A stretch of 64,000 bases of DNA from an uncultured Siphonobacter sp. (GTDB lineage Bacteria; Bacteroidota; Bacteroidia; Cytophagales; Spirosomataceae): contig CAJYIW010000018.1 of assembly GCA_913775095.1 (NCBI GenBank), positions 62,001 to 126,000 of the forward strand, given 5' to 3'. This document shows positions 53,972 through 61,748 of the stretch, in pieces (position 1 is the first letter of the stretch; every line of letters starts with the position of its first letter). Below the pieces are notes generated by a model. The model had not been told where the DNA came from, searched no databases, and saw only the letters and a list, made by a program, of their open reading frames with translations. The position numbers and the translations under genes were made by a program.

Positions 53972-56900
53972 TTAGAAATTAAGCGTCAATCCGGCACGCC
54001 AGGTTTGGGGTTGGGGGTACGTTCCTACGTCCACACCAACGGCCAGCGGGTTATAACTGCGGTTGTAACCGTACTCACCAATTTCAGGATCAAGCCCTTT
54101 GTAACCCGTTACCGTCAGTAAGTTATCTACCGATACGTACGCCCGAACGGTTGACATTTTCCAGCGTTCCGTTACTGCTTTCGGAATCGTATAACCCAGC
54201 GTTACGTTACGCAGGCGGAGGTAATCACCGTTTTGTACGAACCGATCGCTGAAGCGGTAGTTGGCATTGGCATCTTTCGCCGTCATGCGGGGCTGGTTGG
54301 TATTGGTGTTTTCTGGCGTCCAGCGGTTCATGCGATCCGGAACGGAGTTCCAGATTCCTTGAGAGTTCTGGGTAAAGTAATCCAGAGCATTCACTACTTC
54401 GACGCCCTGCACGCCCTGGAAGAAAATCTTCAGATCGAAGTTTTTGTAACCCAGGTTGGCGTTGATTCCGTAGCTGAAGTTAGGGGTTGCACTGCCCAGG
54501 TATACCCGGTCGTCACTACTGATGATTCCATCGCCATTCGTATCCACGAAACGAACATCACCCGCCTGAGCGGCATTCTCGGGTTTGTACTGAGCATTGT
54601 AGGCATTGGCCTCCTCCTGCGTTCTGAGAATACCATCCGTTTTCATGCCGTAGAAGTAAGCAATCTCCCGACCTACCGAGGTACGGGTAACGTTCCCCCA
54701 GTTCCCAATCACGTTGGCCGATTCGATACCGGTTCCACCACCCAAGCTGGTTACCTGGTTTTTAATCTTGGTGAAGTTCACACCCAGATCATACCGGAAA
54801 GCTCCGACTTCATTGCGATAGTTCAGGGCTAATTCAATCCCGTTGTTACGCATACTACCCGCATTTACGTACGGAGGTCCTACGCCTACGAATACCGGCA
54901 CGGGAACCCGAACGATCATATCAGTCGTCGTCTTGACGAAGTAATCGGCCGTCAGACTTAAGCTGTGATTAAAGAAATCCGCATCAATACCGATGTTGGA
55001 ACTCGTCGTGGTTTCCCACTTCAGGTTAGGGTTACTCGCCATGGTTGGAGCAAAGCCTTCCACAATCTGGTTGCCGAATACGTAACGGTTACCACCGGAA
55101 ATCGTCGTGACGTAGCCATAGTTATTAGCCGAGTTCTGGTTACCAACCTGACCCCAGCCCGCCCGTAATTTCAGGTTGCTGATGGTATTCAGGTTCGCCA
55201 TGAAAGGCTCGTCGGTAATGTTCCAGCCCGCGGCAAAAGAAGGGAACAGACCCCAGCGATTACTGGGCAGAAACCGGGAAGAACCATCGTAACGCAGCGT
55301 AGCCGTTAACATATAGCGATCGTTGTAGCTATAATTCGCCCGACCGAAGAAAGACAGAATGGATTCGTCCGACTGCGTACTGGTTACGTTGTAGTTATTG
55401 GCATTACGACTCGAAGACAGGTAACGTAAATCGGCATTTTCGGGAACGTCATACGCCGTAATTCCGAAATCAGCGTAGGTTAAGCGTTGGGATTCCGTAC
55501 CAATCATCCCGCCTACGTGGTGCTTGCCGAAATCGTTGTCGTAGGTCAGATACGTAGAGGATACCCACTGCGTTTGTTCGCCCCGTAATTCCGTTAACTG
55601 GCTGTTCGCCCGTAATTCCTTAATATCCAGGAAGAATTCGGGTAAATACTGTTTGTTGTGAATGTTCTTGTAATTCACCCCGAACTGCGAACGAAGTTTG
55701 AAGTGCTTCAGGAAGGAAGCTTCGGCGTAGGCATTCGCGTTCAGCAGACTTTCGTAGCCTTTGTTACCCGCCATTTCGCTGGCGGCCCGAGCCGGGTTGT
55801 TTTCCTGCGAAACGATGGTGCGGCCCCAGTTATTCGTTGTGCTGTTCCAGGCGGGAGTAATGGGTTCGGCCCGCAGGGCCGTGGTTAATACCCCGGCGAA
55901 TAAATCATTGTTCGTGAATGTCTTGTTGGTGCGGGAGAAAGCGGCCGAAACACCCCCGGTTAACCAGTTGGTGAAGGTATAATCGTTGTTGAAACGCAGA
56001 AAGTATTTACGCAGCGAAGAGTTCTTCACAATACCATCCTGACCGAAGTACGTTCCCGTCAGGCTGTACCGCGATTTATCCGATCCACCCATCACATTCA
56101 GGGTATAATTCTGAATCGAACCGGATTGCATCACTTCTTTCTGCCAGTCGGTACCGACCATATTCGACTGAACAGCATTGTTCAGCAACTGATATTCCTG
56201 ACCCGTCTGGTCCAGTACGGTTCCGTCATTGCGATACGCTTCCAGACGCAGGGTGGCGTACTGAGACGCATTCAGCAGACTTTGTTTTCTCCAGGCATTC
56301 TGAACCCCGGCATATCCATCCAGCGTGAATTTTGCCGGACCGGAACGACCCCGTTTGGTCGTGATTAAGACTACCCCGTTGGCTCCGCGTGAACCATAAA
56401 TCGCCGTGGCGGAAGCATCTTTTAGGATTTCCATCGAAGAAATGTCCGTGGGAGCCAGGAAGCTGATATCCGCCGTCTGGAAACCGTCTACTACGTACAG
56501 AGGATCCGAGTTATTGATGGTACCCACGCCCCGAATCCGAATCCGGCTGGCTCCGCCGGGCTCACCCGAGTTGGCCGTTACGTCCACCCCCGCTACGCGG
56601 CCCTGCAAGGCCTGCGTCACGTTGGGCGTTGCAATTTGAGTTAACTGCTCGGACTTCACCGATGCCACGGACCCGGTCAGGTCACTTTTCCGGGCTGAAC
56701 CGTACCCAATCACGACTACCTCGTCCAGGGCTTTGGAATCGGATTCCAGGGCGATGGTATAGGTAGAGGCAGAGGTTAATGGGATTTCTTTAGACTGCAT
56801 GCCTACGAATGATACCACCAGGGTATTGGCATTGGCCGGAACATTGAGCGTAAAGCGGCCCTCCGCGTTGGTGTTGGTTCCAACGGTGGTGCCTTTGACG

Positions 56901-57040
56901 GATATACTTACTCCAGGTAAGAGTTCGCCCTTCTCATCGGCGACCGTTCCGGAGATGCTCCTGGTCTGAGCGTACAGATTTCCGACACACCCCATGAGCA
57001 GGCATATCGTAAAAAATAAATAAAGCTTCAATAGTCTCAT
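53972..57040 (-). CDS. SusC/RagA-family TonB-linked outer-membrane receptor
   Basis: 1022 aa. Signal peptide MRLLKLYLFFTICLLMGCVGNLYAQ; carboxypeptidase-like domain (about 29-110, SISGTVADEKGELLPGVSIS); DEVVVIGYGSARKSDLTGSV TonB-box/plug start; plug with LQGRVAGVDVTANSGEPGG and MEILKDASATAIYGSRGANG; then a 22-strand barrel ending WRAGLTLNF. Transports oligosaccharides across the outer membrane with SusD. The predicted substrate, beta-mannan, comes only from the adjacent GH26. A TAATTTTG box lies upstream. Confidence 0.95.
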   Translation of the reverse strand: MRLLKLYLFFTICLLMGCVGNLYAQTRSISGTVADEKGELLPGVSISVKGTTVGTNTNAEGRFTLNVPANANTLVVSFVGMQSKEIPLTSASTYTIALESDSKALDEVVVIGYGSARKSDLTGSVASVKSEQLTQIATPNVTQALQGRVAGVDVTANSGEPGGASRIRIRGVGTINNSDPLYVVDGFQTADISFLAPTDISSMEILKDASATAIYGSRGANGVVLITTKRGRSGPAKFTLDGYAGVQNAWRKQSLLNASQYATLRLEAYRNDGTVLDQTGQEYQLLNNAVQSNMVGTDWQKEVMQSGSIQNYTLNVMGGSDKSRYSLTGTYFGQDGIVKNSSLRKYFLRFNNDYTFTNWLTGGVSAAFSRTNKTFTNNDLFAGVLTTALRAEPITPAWNSTTNNWGRTIVSQENNPARAASEMAGNKGYESLLNANAYAEASFLKHFKLRSQFGVNYKNIHNKQYLPEFFLDIKELRANSQLTELRGEQTQWVSSTYLTYDNDFGKHHVGGMIGTESQRLTYADFGITAYDVPENADLRYLSSSRNANNYNVTSTQSDESILSFFGRANYSYNDRYMLTATLRYDGSSRFLPSNRWGLFPSFAAGWNITDEPFMANLNTISNLKLRAGWGQVGNQNSANNYGYVTTISGGNRYVFGNQIVEGFAPTMASNPNLKWETTTSSNIGIDADFFNHSLSLTADYFVKTTTDMIVRVPVPVFVGVGPPYVNAGSMRNNGIELALNYRNEVGAFRYDLGVNFTKIKNQVTSLGGGTGIESANVIGNWGNVTRTSVGREIAYFYGMKTDGILRTQEEANAYNAQYKPENAAQAGDVRFVDTNGDGIISSDDRVYLGSATPNFSYGINANLGYKNFDLKIFFQGVQGVEVVNALDYFTQNSQGIWNSVPDRMNRWTPENTNTNQPRMTAKDANANYRFSDRFVQNGDYLRLRNVTLGYTIPKAVTERWKMSTVRAYVSVDNLLTVTGYKGLDPEIGEYGYNRSYNPLAVGVDVGTYPQPQTWRAGLTLNF

Positions 57041-57059
57041 AAGGTCAATTTTTTCGCAG

Positions 57060-57067
57060 CAAAATTA
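57060..57067 (-). promoter_or_regulatory. -7 box of the SusC-SusD locus
   Basis: TAATTTTG on the reverse strand, 20 bases upstream of the SusC ATG; no clear -33 partner. AT-rich DNA to the right separates it from the divergent regulator. Confidence 0.4.
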
Positions 57068-57262
57068 TGTTTCAATCTTATCAGGACACCAATACTATTT
57101 TATCATTTTTTACAACAGATCCATACTTTTATCAATCATAAATTATCATATAATATTGATTAATTGCTAAATTGAGTAGATTTGACACTATTTTTCTTTG
57201 ATTATTCTAATCAAATCCGCTATTAAATCTATCTTTGTTATGATACTATGTTATCATAATTT

Positions 57263-57294
57263 TTTGTTAGTGTACGAAACCTATTTTAACTTTG
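57263..57294 (+). promoter_or_regulatory. promoter predicted to give a leaderless AraC mRNA
   Basis: TTTG at 57263-57266, a 20-base gap, TAACTTTG at 57287-57294, an excellent match to TTTG-N19-21-TAnnTTTG. The ATG at 57299 is 4 bases after the box, so the start codon should be near the first transcribed base. Confidence 0.65.
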
Positions 57295-57298
57295 CTTT

Positions 57299-58171
57299 AT
57301 GAGTAACATTTACCGGGAGATCACTCCGCTTACTCAGCACGATTGCTTCACGCTCTTTGCCCGGGTCAAATCAGATTTTGACTTTCCGCTTCATTATCAC
57401 GATGAATTTGAGCTGAATTTTATCGCTAAGGGTGAGGGTATTAAGCGAATCATCGGGGATCATTCCGATGTGATTGAAGAGCTGGAACTGGTGCTGGTGG
57501 GCAGTAATCTTCCCCACGGGTGGTTTAATCACCAGTGTCCGAACAAGGCCATCCGGGAAATTACGATTCAGTTTCATCGGGATTTGTTCGACGAAAAATT
57601 GTTACGTCGCAATCAGTTAAGCTTCATTCGGGTCTTACTCGAACGGGCTTCCAAAGGCGTTTTGTTTTCCCGCGAGACCATTGAAGCGGTTCGTCCCCGG
57701 CTGGAAGCCCTGTCGCAGAAAAGTGGTTTTGACTCCGTGCTGGACCTCATGTCCATTTTGCACGATCTGTCTATCTCGCGGAATATGCGGACTTTGTCGA
57801 ATGCTTCGTTTACGAACGATACCATTCATTATAATAGCCGCCGGATTGAAAAGGCCTTTGAGTACATGCAGGGGAATTACGAAAAGAAGATTACCCTCGC
57901 CGACGTAGCCAAAGTGGCCAATATGCCGGAAGTTTCCTTCAGCCGATTTATCAAAAAAAGCACGGGTAAAACGTTTATTGATAGTTTAAATGAAATCAGG
58001 CTGGGACACGCTTCCCGCATGCTGATTGATACCTCTCAAACGATTGCGGAAGTATCCTATAAATGCGGATTCAATAACCTTTCATATTTCAACCGGACTT
58101 TTCTGAAAAAAAATGGATGTACCCCCCGGGAGTTCAGGAGTAACTATTCCGGCTCACGGGTCTTTGTGTAG
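57299..58171 (+). CDS. AraC-family regulator of the mannan locus
   Basis: 290 aa. N-terminal cupin-like sensing domain (FPLHYHDEFELNFIAKGEG, then LVLVGSNLPHGW), C-terminal AraC DNA-binding domain (about 185-290) with EKKITLADVAKVANMPEVSFSRFIKKSTG and TIAEVSYKCGFNNLSYFNRTF. Divergent from SusC, so the likely regulator of the locus and of itself. The next in-frame ATG lies deep in the domain, so 57299 is the only sensible start. It is not a hybrid two-component or ECF/anti-sigma type. Confidence 0.93.
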   Translation: MSNIYREITPLTQHDCFTLFARVKSDFDFPLHYHDEFELNFIAKGEGIKRIIGDHSDVIEELELVLVGSNLPHGWFNHQCPNKAIREITIQFHRDLFDEKLLRRNQLSFIRVLLERASKGVLFSRETIEAVRPRLEALSQKSGFDSVLDLMSILHDLSISRNMRTLSNASFTNDTIHYNSRRIEKAFEYMQGNYEKKITLADVAKVANMPEVSFSRFIKKSTGKTFIDSLNEIRLGHASRMLIDTSQTIAEVSYKCGFNNLSYFNRTFLKKNGCTPREFRSNYSGSRVFV

Positions 58172-58275
58172 GGAATTCTGGCCAGGGCATTACCTTCCTG
58201 ACCAGCATTTCTAAGTATATTCGAAAATTGAACGCTTCCTCTAAACGCTATACATACTCATTAACTCCTGTACTT

Positions 58276-58812
58276 GTGGAACGAAGAATTGCCCTTAAAA
58301 ACATGGCCGTCGCCTTTGGCGGTCTGCTGAGTCTGCCTTCCTGGGCTCAGAACTGGACGACGGAGTCCGTTGCTCCCACCACTACCAGCCGCTTTCTCTC
58401 CGTTGCGGACGATGCCCTGCTCGCTGAAATTGCGGAAACCATCATTCCCGAGACGGATATTCCGGGAGCCAAAAGCCTGGGCGTTCATACGTACATTCAG
58501 AAAATCGTGAAAGACTGCATGGATACGCAGGCTCAGGAGGCTTTGGAAAACGGACTGTACACCGTTGGCGATATTTCCAAGAAAAGCAAGGGGAAAGACT
58601 TTGTAGCCATGAACCCCACGGAACGGACGGCGTTCCTGAATGAATTACTCACGCAGGGTGCCGACGAGGAAACGAAGACCTTTTATAACCTCGTGAAAAA
58701 CCTGACCATCCGGGGCTTCACTACCTCCGAGTATTACCTCACCAATATAGCTCATTATCAACTCGTTCCGGGTTTTTACCACGGATGCGTCCCCATCTCA
58801 ACCAGCAAATAA
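58276..58812 (+). CDS. gluconate 2-dehydrogenase subunit 3 family protein
   Basis: 178 aa. The GTG at 58276 gives MERRIALKNMAVAFGGLLSLPSWA, a twin-arginine-like signal; TTG at 58228 and ATG at 58303 are alternatives, but the ATG would remove the arginine pair. DALLAEIAETIIPETDIPGAKSLGV and IRGFTTSEYYLTNIAHYQLVPG are the hallmarks of the small subunit. It forms a complex with the GMC oxidoreductase encoded 8 bases downstream. Confidence 0.85.
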   Translation: MERRIALKNMAVAFGGLLSLPSWAQNWTTESVAPTTTSRFLSVADDALLAEIAETIIPETDIPGAKSLGVHTYIQKIVKDCMDTQAQEALENGLYTVGDISKKSKGKDFVAMNPTERTAFLNELLTQGADEETKTFYNLVKNLTIRGFTTSEYYLTNIAHYQLVPGFYHGCVPISTSK

Positions 58813-58819
58813 CGACAGT

Positions 58820-60526
58820 ATGTATATTCAGGAAACAGCAGCGGGTAACCAGTTCGATGCCATCGTTATTGGTTCGGGGATCAGCGGAGGCTGGGCTGCC
58901 AAAGAATTAACCAAACACGGACTTAAAACCCTGGTGCTCGAACGCGGTCGCGACGTCAAGCACGTTACCGATTACCCCACGGGTGTCATGAATCCCTGGG
59001 AATTTGAGCACCGCAATCAGCTCCCACTGGACGTAAAACAGGCTAATCCGGTGGTGAGTAAGTGTTATGCTTTCTACGAAGGAACTACGCACTTTTTTGT
59101 AAAAGATGCGGAACATCCTTACGTACAGGAAAAACCTTTCGACTGGATCCGGGGCTATCAGGTGGGTGGTAAATCCCTGCTCTGGGCCCGGCAGACGCAA
59201 CGCTGGAGCGACCTGGATTTTGAAGGCCCGGCCCGCGATGGTTTCGCTGTAGACTGGCCCATTCGCTACGCCGATCTGGCTCCCTGGTACAGTTACGTTG
59301 AAAAATTTGCGGGAATTTCCGGTAATAAAGACGGACTTGCCCAGTTGCCTGACGGTGAATTTCAGAAGCCGCACGAAATGAACTGTGCCGAAACGCACTT
59401 TCAGAAGGCCATTGCCAGTAAATATAAAGATCGTCAGGTCATTCAGGGTCGGTGTGCTCACCTGACCGAACCCAAGGATATTCACTTCCAGCAGGGTCGT
59501 GCCCAGTGTCAGCACCGGACGATTTGCGAGCGGGGTTGTCCGTTTGGAGGGTATTTCAGTAGTAATGCTTCGACCATTCCCTGGGCCATGAAAACCGGCA
59601 AAATGACGCTTCGCCCTGATTCCGTAGTCCATTCCATCATTTACGATGAAAAAAAAGGAAAAGCAACGGGCGTTCGGGTGGTGGATGCGAACACGAAAAA
59701 AATGACGGAATATTACGCCCGGATCATCTTCGTAAATGCCGCCGCGATGAATACCAACCTGATTCTGCTGAATTCCACTTCCAGCCGTTTTCCGAACGGC
59801 CTGGGTAACGACAGCGGCGTGTTAGGTAAATACGTAGCCTTCCATAACTACCGGGCGACCATCTCGGCCCAGTACGATGGCGACCTGGATTCCACTACGG
59901 CCGGTCGTCGTCCCAATAGTCCTTACATTCCCCGTTTCCGGAATTTACATAAACAGGAAACCAACTTCCTGCGGGGTTATGCGGCTGGTTTTAATGCAGG
60001 TCGCAGCACCTACACCAATAACGAAGGCATCGGTGCTGATCTGAAGAAAAACCTGATTAATCCATCCTGGGGTGGCTGGCACGTCGGTTCTCACATGATG
60101 GGCGAAACCATTCCGAAAGAAAACAGTACGGTTAGTCTGGATGGTACGCTGAAAGATCCTTTTGGTATTCCTCAACTCAAAATCAACATGTTCTATGATG
60201 ATAATGACGAGAAAATGATCAAGGATTTTTACGAGCAGTTTACGGAGATGTACGAAGCGGCTGGTTTCAAGAATATTAAAACCAGGGACTCCAAGCAGGC
60301 CCCCGGACTGGACATTCACGAAATGGGCGGAGCCCGGATGGGCAAAGACGCTAAAACGTCCATGCTTAACAAGTGGAACCAGTTACACGCCTGTAAAAAC
60401 GTATTCGTCACGGACGGAGCTGCCATGACGTCTACCTCCACCCAGAATCCTTCCCTGACGTACATGGCCTTAACGGCCCGGGCGGTGGATTATGCGGTTC
60501 AGGAAATGAAAAAGAAGAACTTATAG
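58820..60526 (+). CDS. GMC-family oxidoreductase (gluconate-dehydrogenase-like large subunit)
   Basis: 568 aa. FAD-binding DAIVIGSGISGGWAAKELTKHGLKTLVLERG at the N-terminus; HFFVKDAEHPYVQEKPFDWIRGYQVGGKSLLWARQTQRW; C-terminal GMC motif region GLDIHEMGGARMG and DGAAMTSTSTQNPSLTYMALTARA. Oxidises an alcohol/sugar alcohol, probably in the periplasm, with its small subunit. No signal peptide is seen, consistent with export as a complex with the Tat-type partner. The adjacent mannan locus suggests a sugar substrate; this is not proven. Confidence 0.93.
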   Translation: MYIQETAAGNQFDAIVIGSGISGGWAAKELTKHGLKTLVLERGRDVKHVTDYPTGVMNPWEFEHRNQLPLDVKQANPVVSKCYAFYEGTTHFFVKDAEHPYVQEKPFDWIRGYQVGGKSLLWARQTQRWSDLDFEGPARDGFAVDWPIRYADLAPWYSYVEKFAGISGNKDGLAQLPDGEFQKPHEMNCAETHFQKAIASKYKDRQVIQGRCAHLTEPKDIHFQQGRAQCQHRTICERGCPFGGYFSSNASTIPWAMKTGKMTLRPDSVVHSIIYDEKKGKATGVRVVDANTKKMTEYYARIIFVNAAAMNTNLILLNSTSSRFPNGLGNDSGVLGKYVAFHNYRATISAQYDGDLDSTTAGRRPNSPYIPRFRNLHKQETNFLRGYAAGFNAGRSTYTNNEGIGADLKKNLINPSWGGWHVGSHMMGETIPKENSTVSLDGTLKDPFGIPQLKINMFYDDNDEKMIKDFYEQFTEMYEAAGFKNIKTRDSKQAPGLDIHEMGGARMGKDAKTSMLNKWNQLHACKNVFVTDGAAMTSTSTQNPSLTYMALTARAVDYAVQEMKKKNL

Positions 60527-60546
60527 TCTGAGTGTTTGAATGAATC

Positions 60547-60583
60547 AAAAAGGCTTCCGATAGTATTTCGGAAGCCTTTTTTC
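60547..60583. terminator. bidirectional terminator after the GMC gene
   Basis: AAAAAGGCTTCCGA (60547-60560) pairs with TCGGAAGCCTTTTT (60568-60581), 14 bp, 7-base loop, with T/A runs on both sides. Confidence 0.88.
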
Positions 60584-60668
60584 ATGAGTTGAAACCAGCA
60601 GGTTAATACTTGGTTTTTACCCCTGAAATCTTTTAACATATTAGGTCTCAATAATTGCCAGCTATGCT

Positions 60669-60694
60669 GCTGCCAGCAAAAAAGCGGGCAGCGG
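60669..60694. repeat. GCTGCCAGC hairpin element, copy 4 (variant)
   Basis: GCTGCCAGC, AAAAAA, GCGGGCAGC, GG. One arm differs from the other copies by one base pair. Lies between convergent genes. Confidence 0.6.
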
Positions 60695-60714
60695 ATGGAT
60701 TGAATAGCCTCTTT

Positions 60715-61626
60715 TTACCGTTTCCGAATAATGATCGCATTGCTCACAGGCCGCTCGCCGAGGTGATCGAACAGTTTATTATCGGAGGGCATATTCACCA
60801 CACCTTTATACGGCTGTCCGGAAATAACCATCGTCGTGGAGCCACCGCCGTCCAGATTAACTGCATTTTCACAGCGTAACTGTTTCAGAAGAAAAGCCAG
60901 TTCGTGCAAAGACAATCCTTCAGCCTGAGCGTTGCGGCCATCCGCGGTTAACAGAATCAGGTGTTTCTCTTTCGTAATACACGCCGCCGTTCGCGGGTGG
61001 CGGTTGTCATTGAATGCACTTTTCTGTAAGGGAACGATTTCTCCCTTCCATACCAGCAGAGGTCCGGTAACCATCACATTCGGAGCACTCAGCTTTTTGT
61101 CCCAGCCGTATTGCATGCCCGGCTCGGAGGTCGGAGCCCGTTCAATCGTTACCTTCCGTTTGCGAATGGTAAGGGCCGCCTGCTTGTGTTCCATCAGTGG
61201 TTTCCCGGTGGTATAAAAAGTACTGTCGAGCACTACTCCGTCTATTTTGATTCGGTCTTCCGAACCTTTCTGTTTCACAAAAAAGAAAGTACCGTTTACC
61301 GCCGCCAGAGCTCCGGCCTTGGTTAATAACTCACTCGTCGGAATCAGTTTTCGAACCGAATCACCCGGTGTATCTGCCGAGACCAGACCAAACCTAACGC
61401 GTCGGTTTCTCAGCCGGGTGTCCAGAATATTAATGTTCTGGTTCGATTGAAACAGCTCTTTGTTTTTCAGATGAGCGTGTTTCCAGGTAACTCCCGGAGC
61501 TACATCCAGAAAACTCCAGGTAGCCTTGAGTAAGGCCGTAGAATCGGCCGAAAAGGATTGCTGGGCGTAAACCGAGCTGACCATTCCGGTAATTCCTGAC
61601 AAAACCAGCAAAAAAATACATTTCAT
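60715..61626 (-). CDS. secreted phosphodiester glycosidase (NAGPA/DUF2233) family protein
   Basis: 303 aa from the ATG at 61626, which starts signal peptide MKCIFLLVLSGITGMVSSVYAQ; ATGs at 61650 and 61677 give longer, poorer signals. NAGPA domain motifs: ALAAVNGTFFFVKQKG, RTAACITKEKHLILLTADGR, and the signature AVNLDGGGSTTMVI. The human relative removes GlcNAc from phosphodiesters; the bacterial substrate is unknown. It acts in the periplasm. Confidence 0.88.
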   Translation of the reverse strand: MKCIFLLVLSGITGMVSSVYAQQSFSADSTALLKATWSFLDVAPGVTWKHAHLKNKELFQSNQNINILDTRLRNRRVRFGLVSADTPGDSVRKLIPTSELLTKAGALAAVNGTFFFVKQKGSEDRIKIDGVVLDSTFYTTGKPLMEHKQAALTIRKRKVTIERAPTSEPGMQYGWDKKLSAPNVMVTGPLLVWKGEIVPLQKSAFNDNRHPRTAACITKEKHLILLTADGRNAQAEGLSLHELAFLLKQLRCENAVNLDGGGSTTMVISGQPYKGVVNMPSDNKLFDHLGERPVSNAIIIRKR

Positions 61627-61684
61627 GGCGGTACCAGCTATTGACCTCATAAGTGACGCTAAAAAGTACGAATTCATACTAAAC

Positions 61685-61724
61685 CAAACAATCTCCCGGA
61701 AGATAAGCCCCGGGAGATTGTTTT
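61685..61724 (-). terminator. stem-loop after the S9 peptidase gene
   Basis: AAACAATCTCCCGG (61685-61698) pairs with CCGGGAGATTGTTT (61709-61722), perfect 14 bp with a 10-base loop, 25 bases past the stop. T tail on the reverse strand is TTGGTTT. Confidence 0.7.
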
Positions 61725-61748
61725 TGTTCGGCCCGCTGGGCTGAAATC

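Noticed and set aside
54233-54832. 199-aa plus-strand open frame within SusC
   Set aside because: Antisense to the SusC barrel; no independent support.
58907-59632. 241-aa reverse-strand open frame inside the GMC gene
   Set aside because: It is antisense to a well-supported GMC oxidoreductase with FAD motif; composition and lack of motifs suggest a shadow frame.
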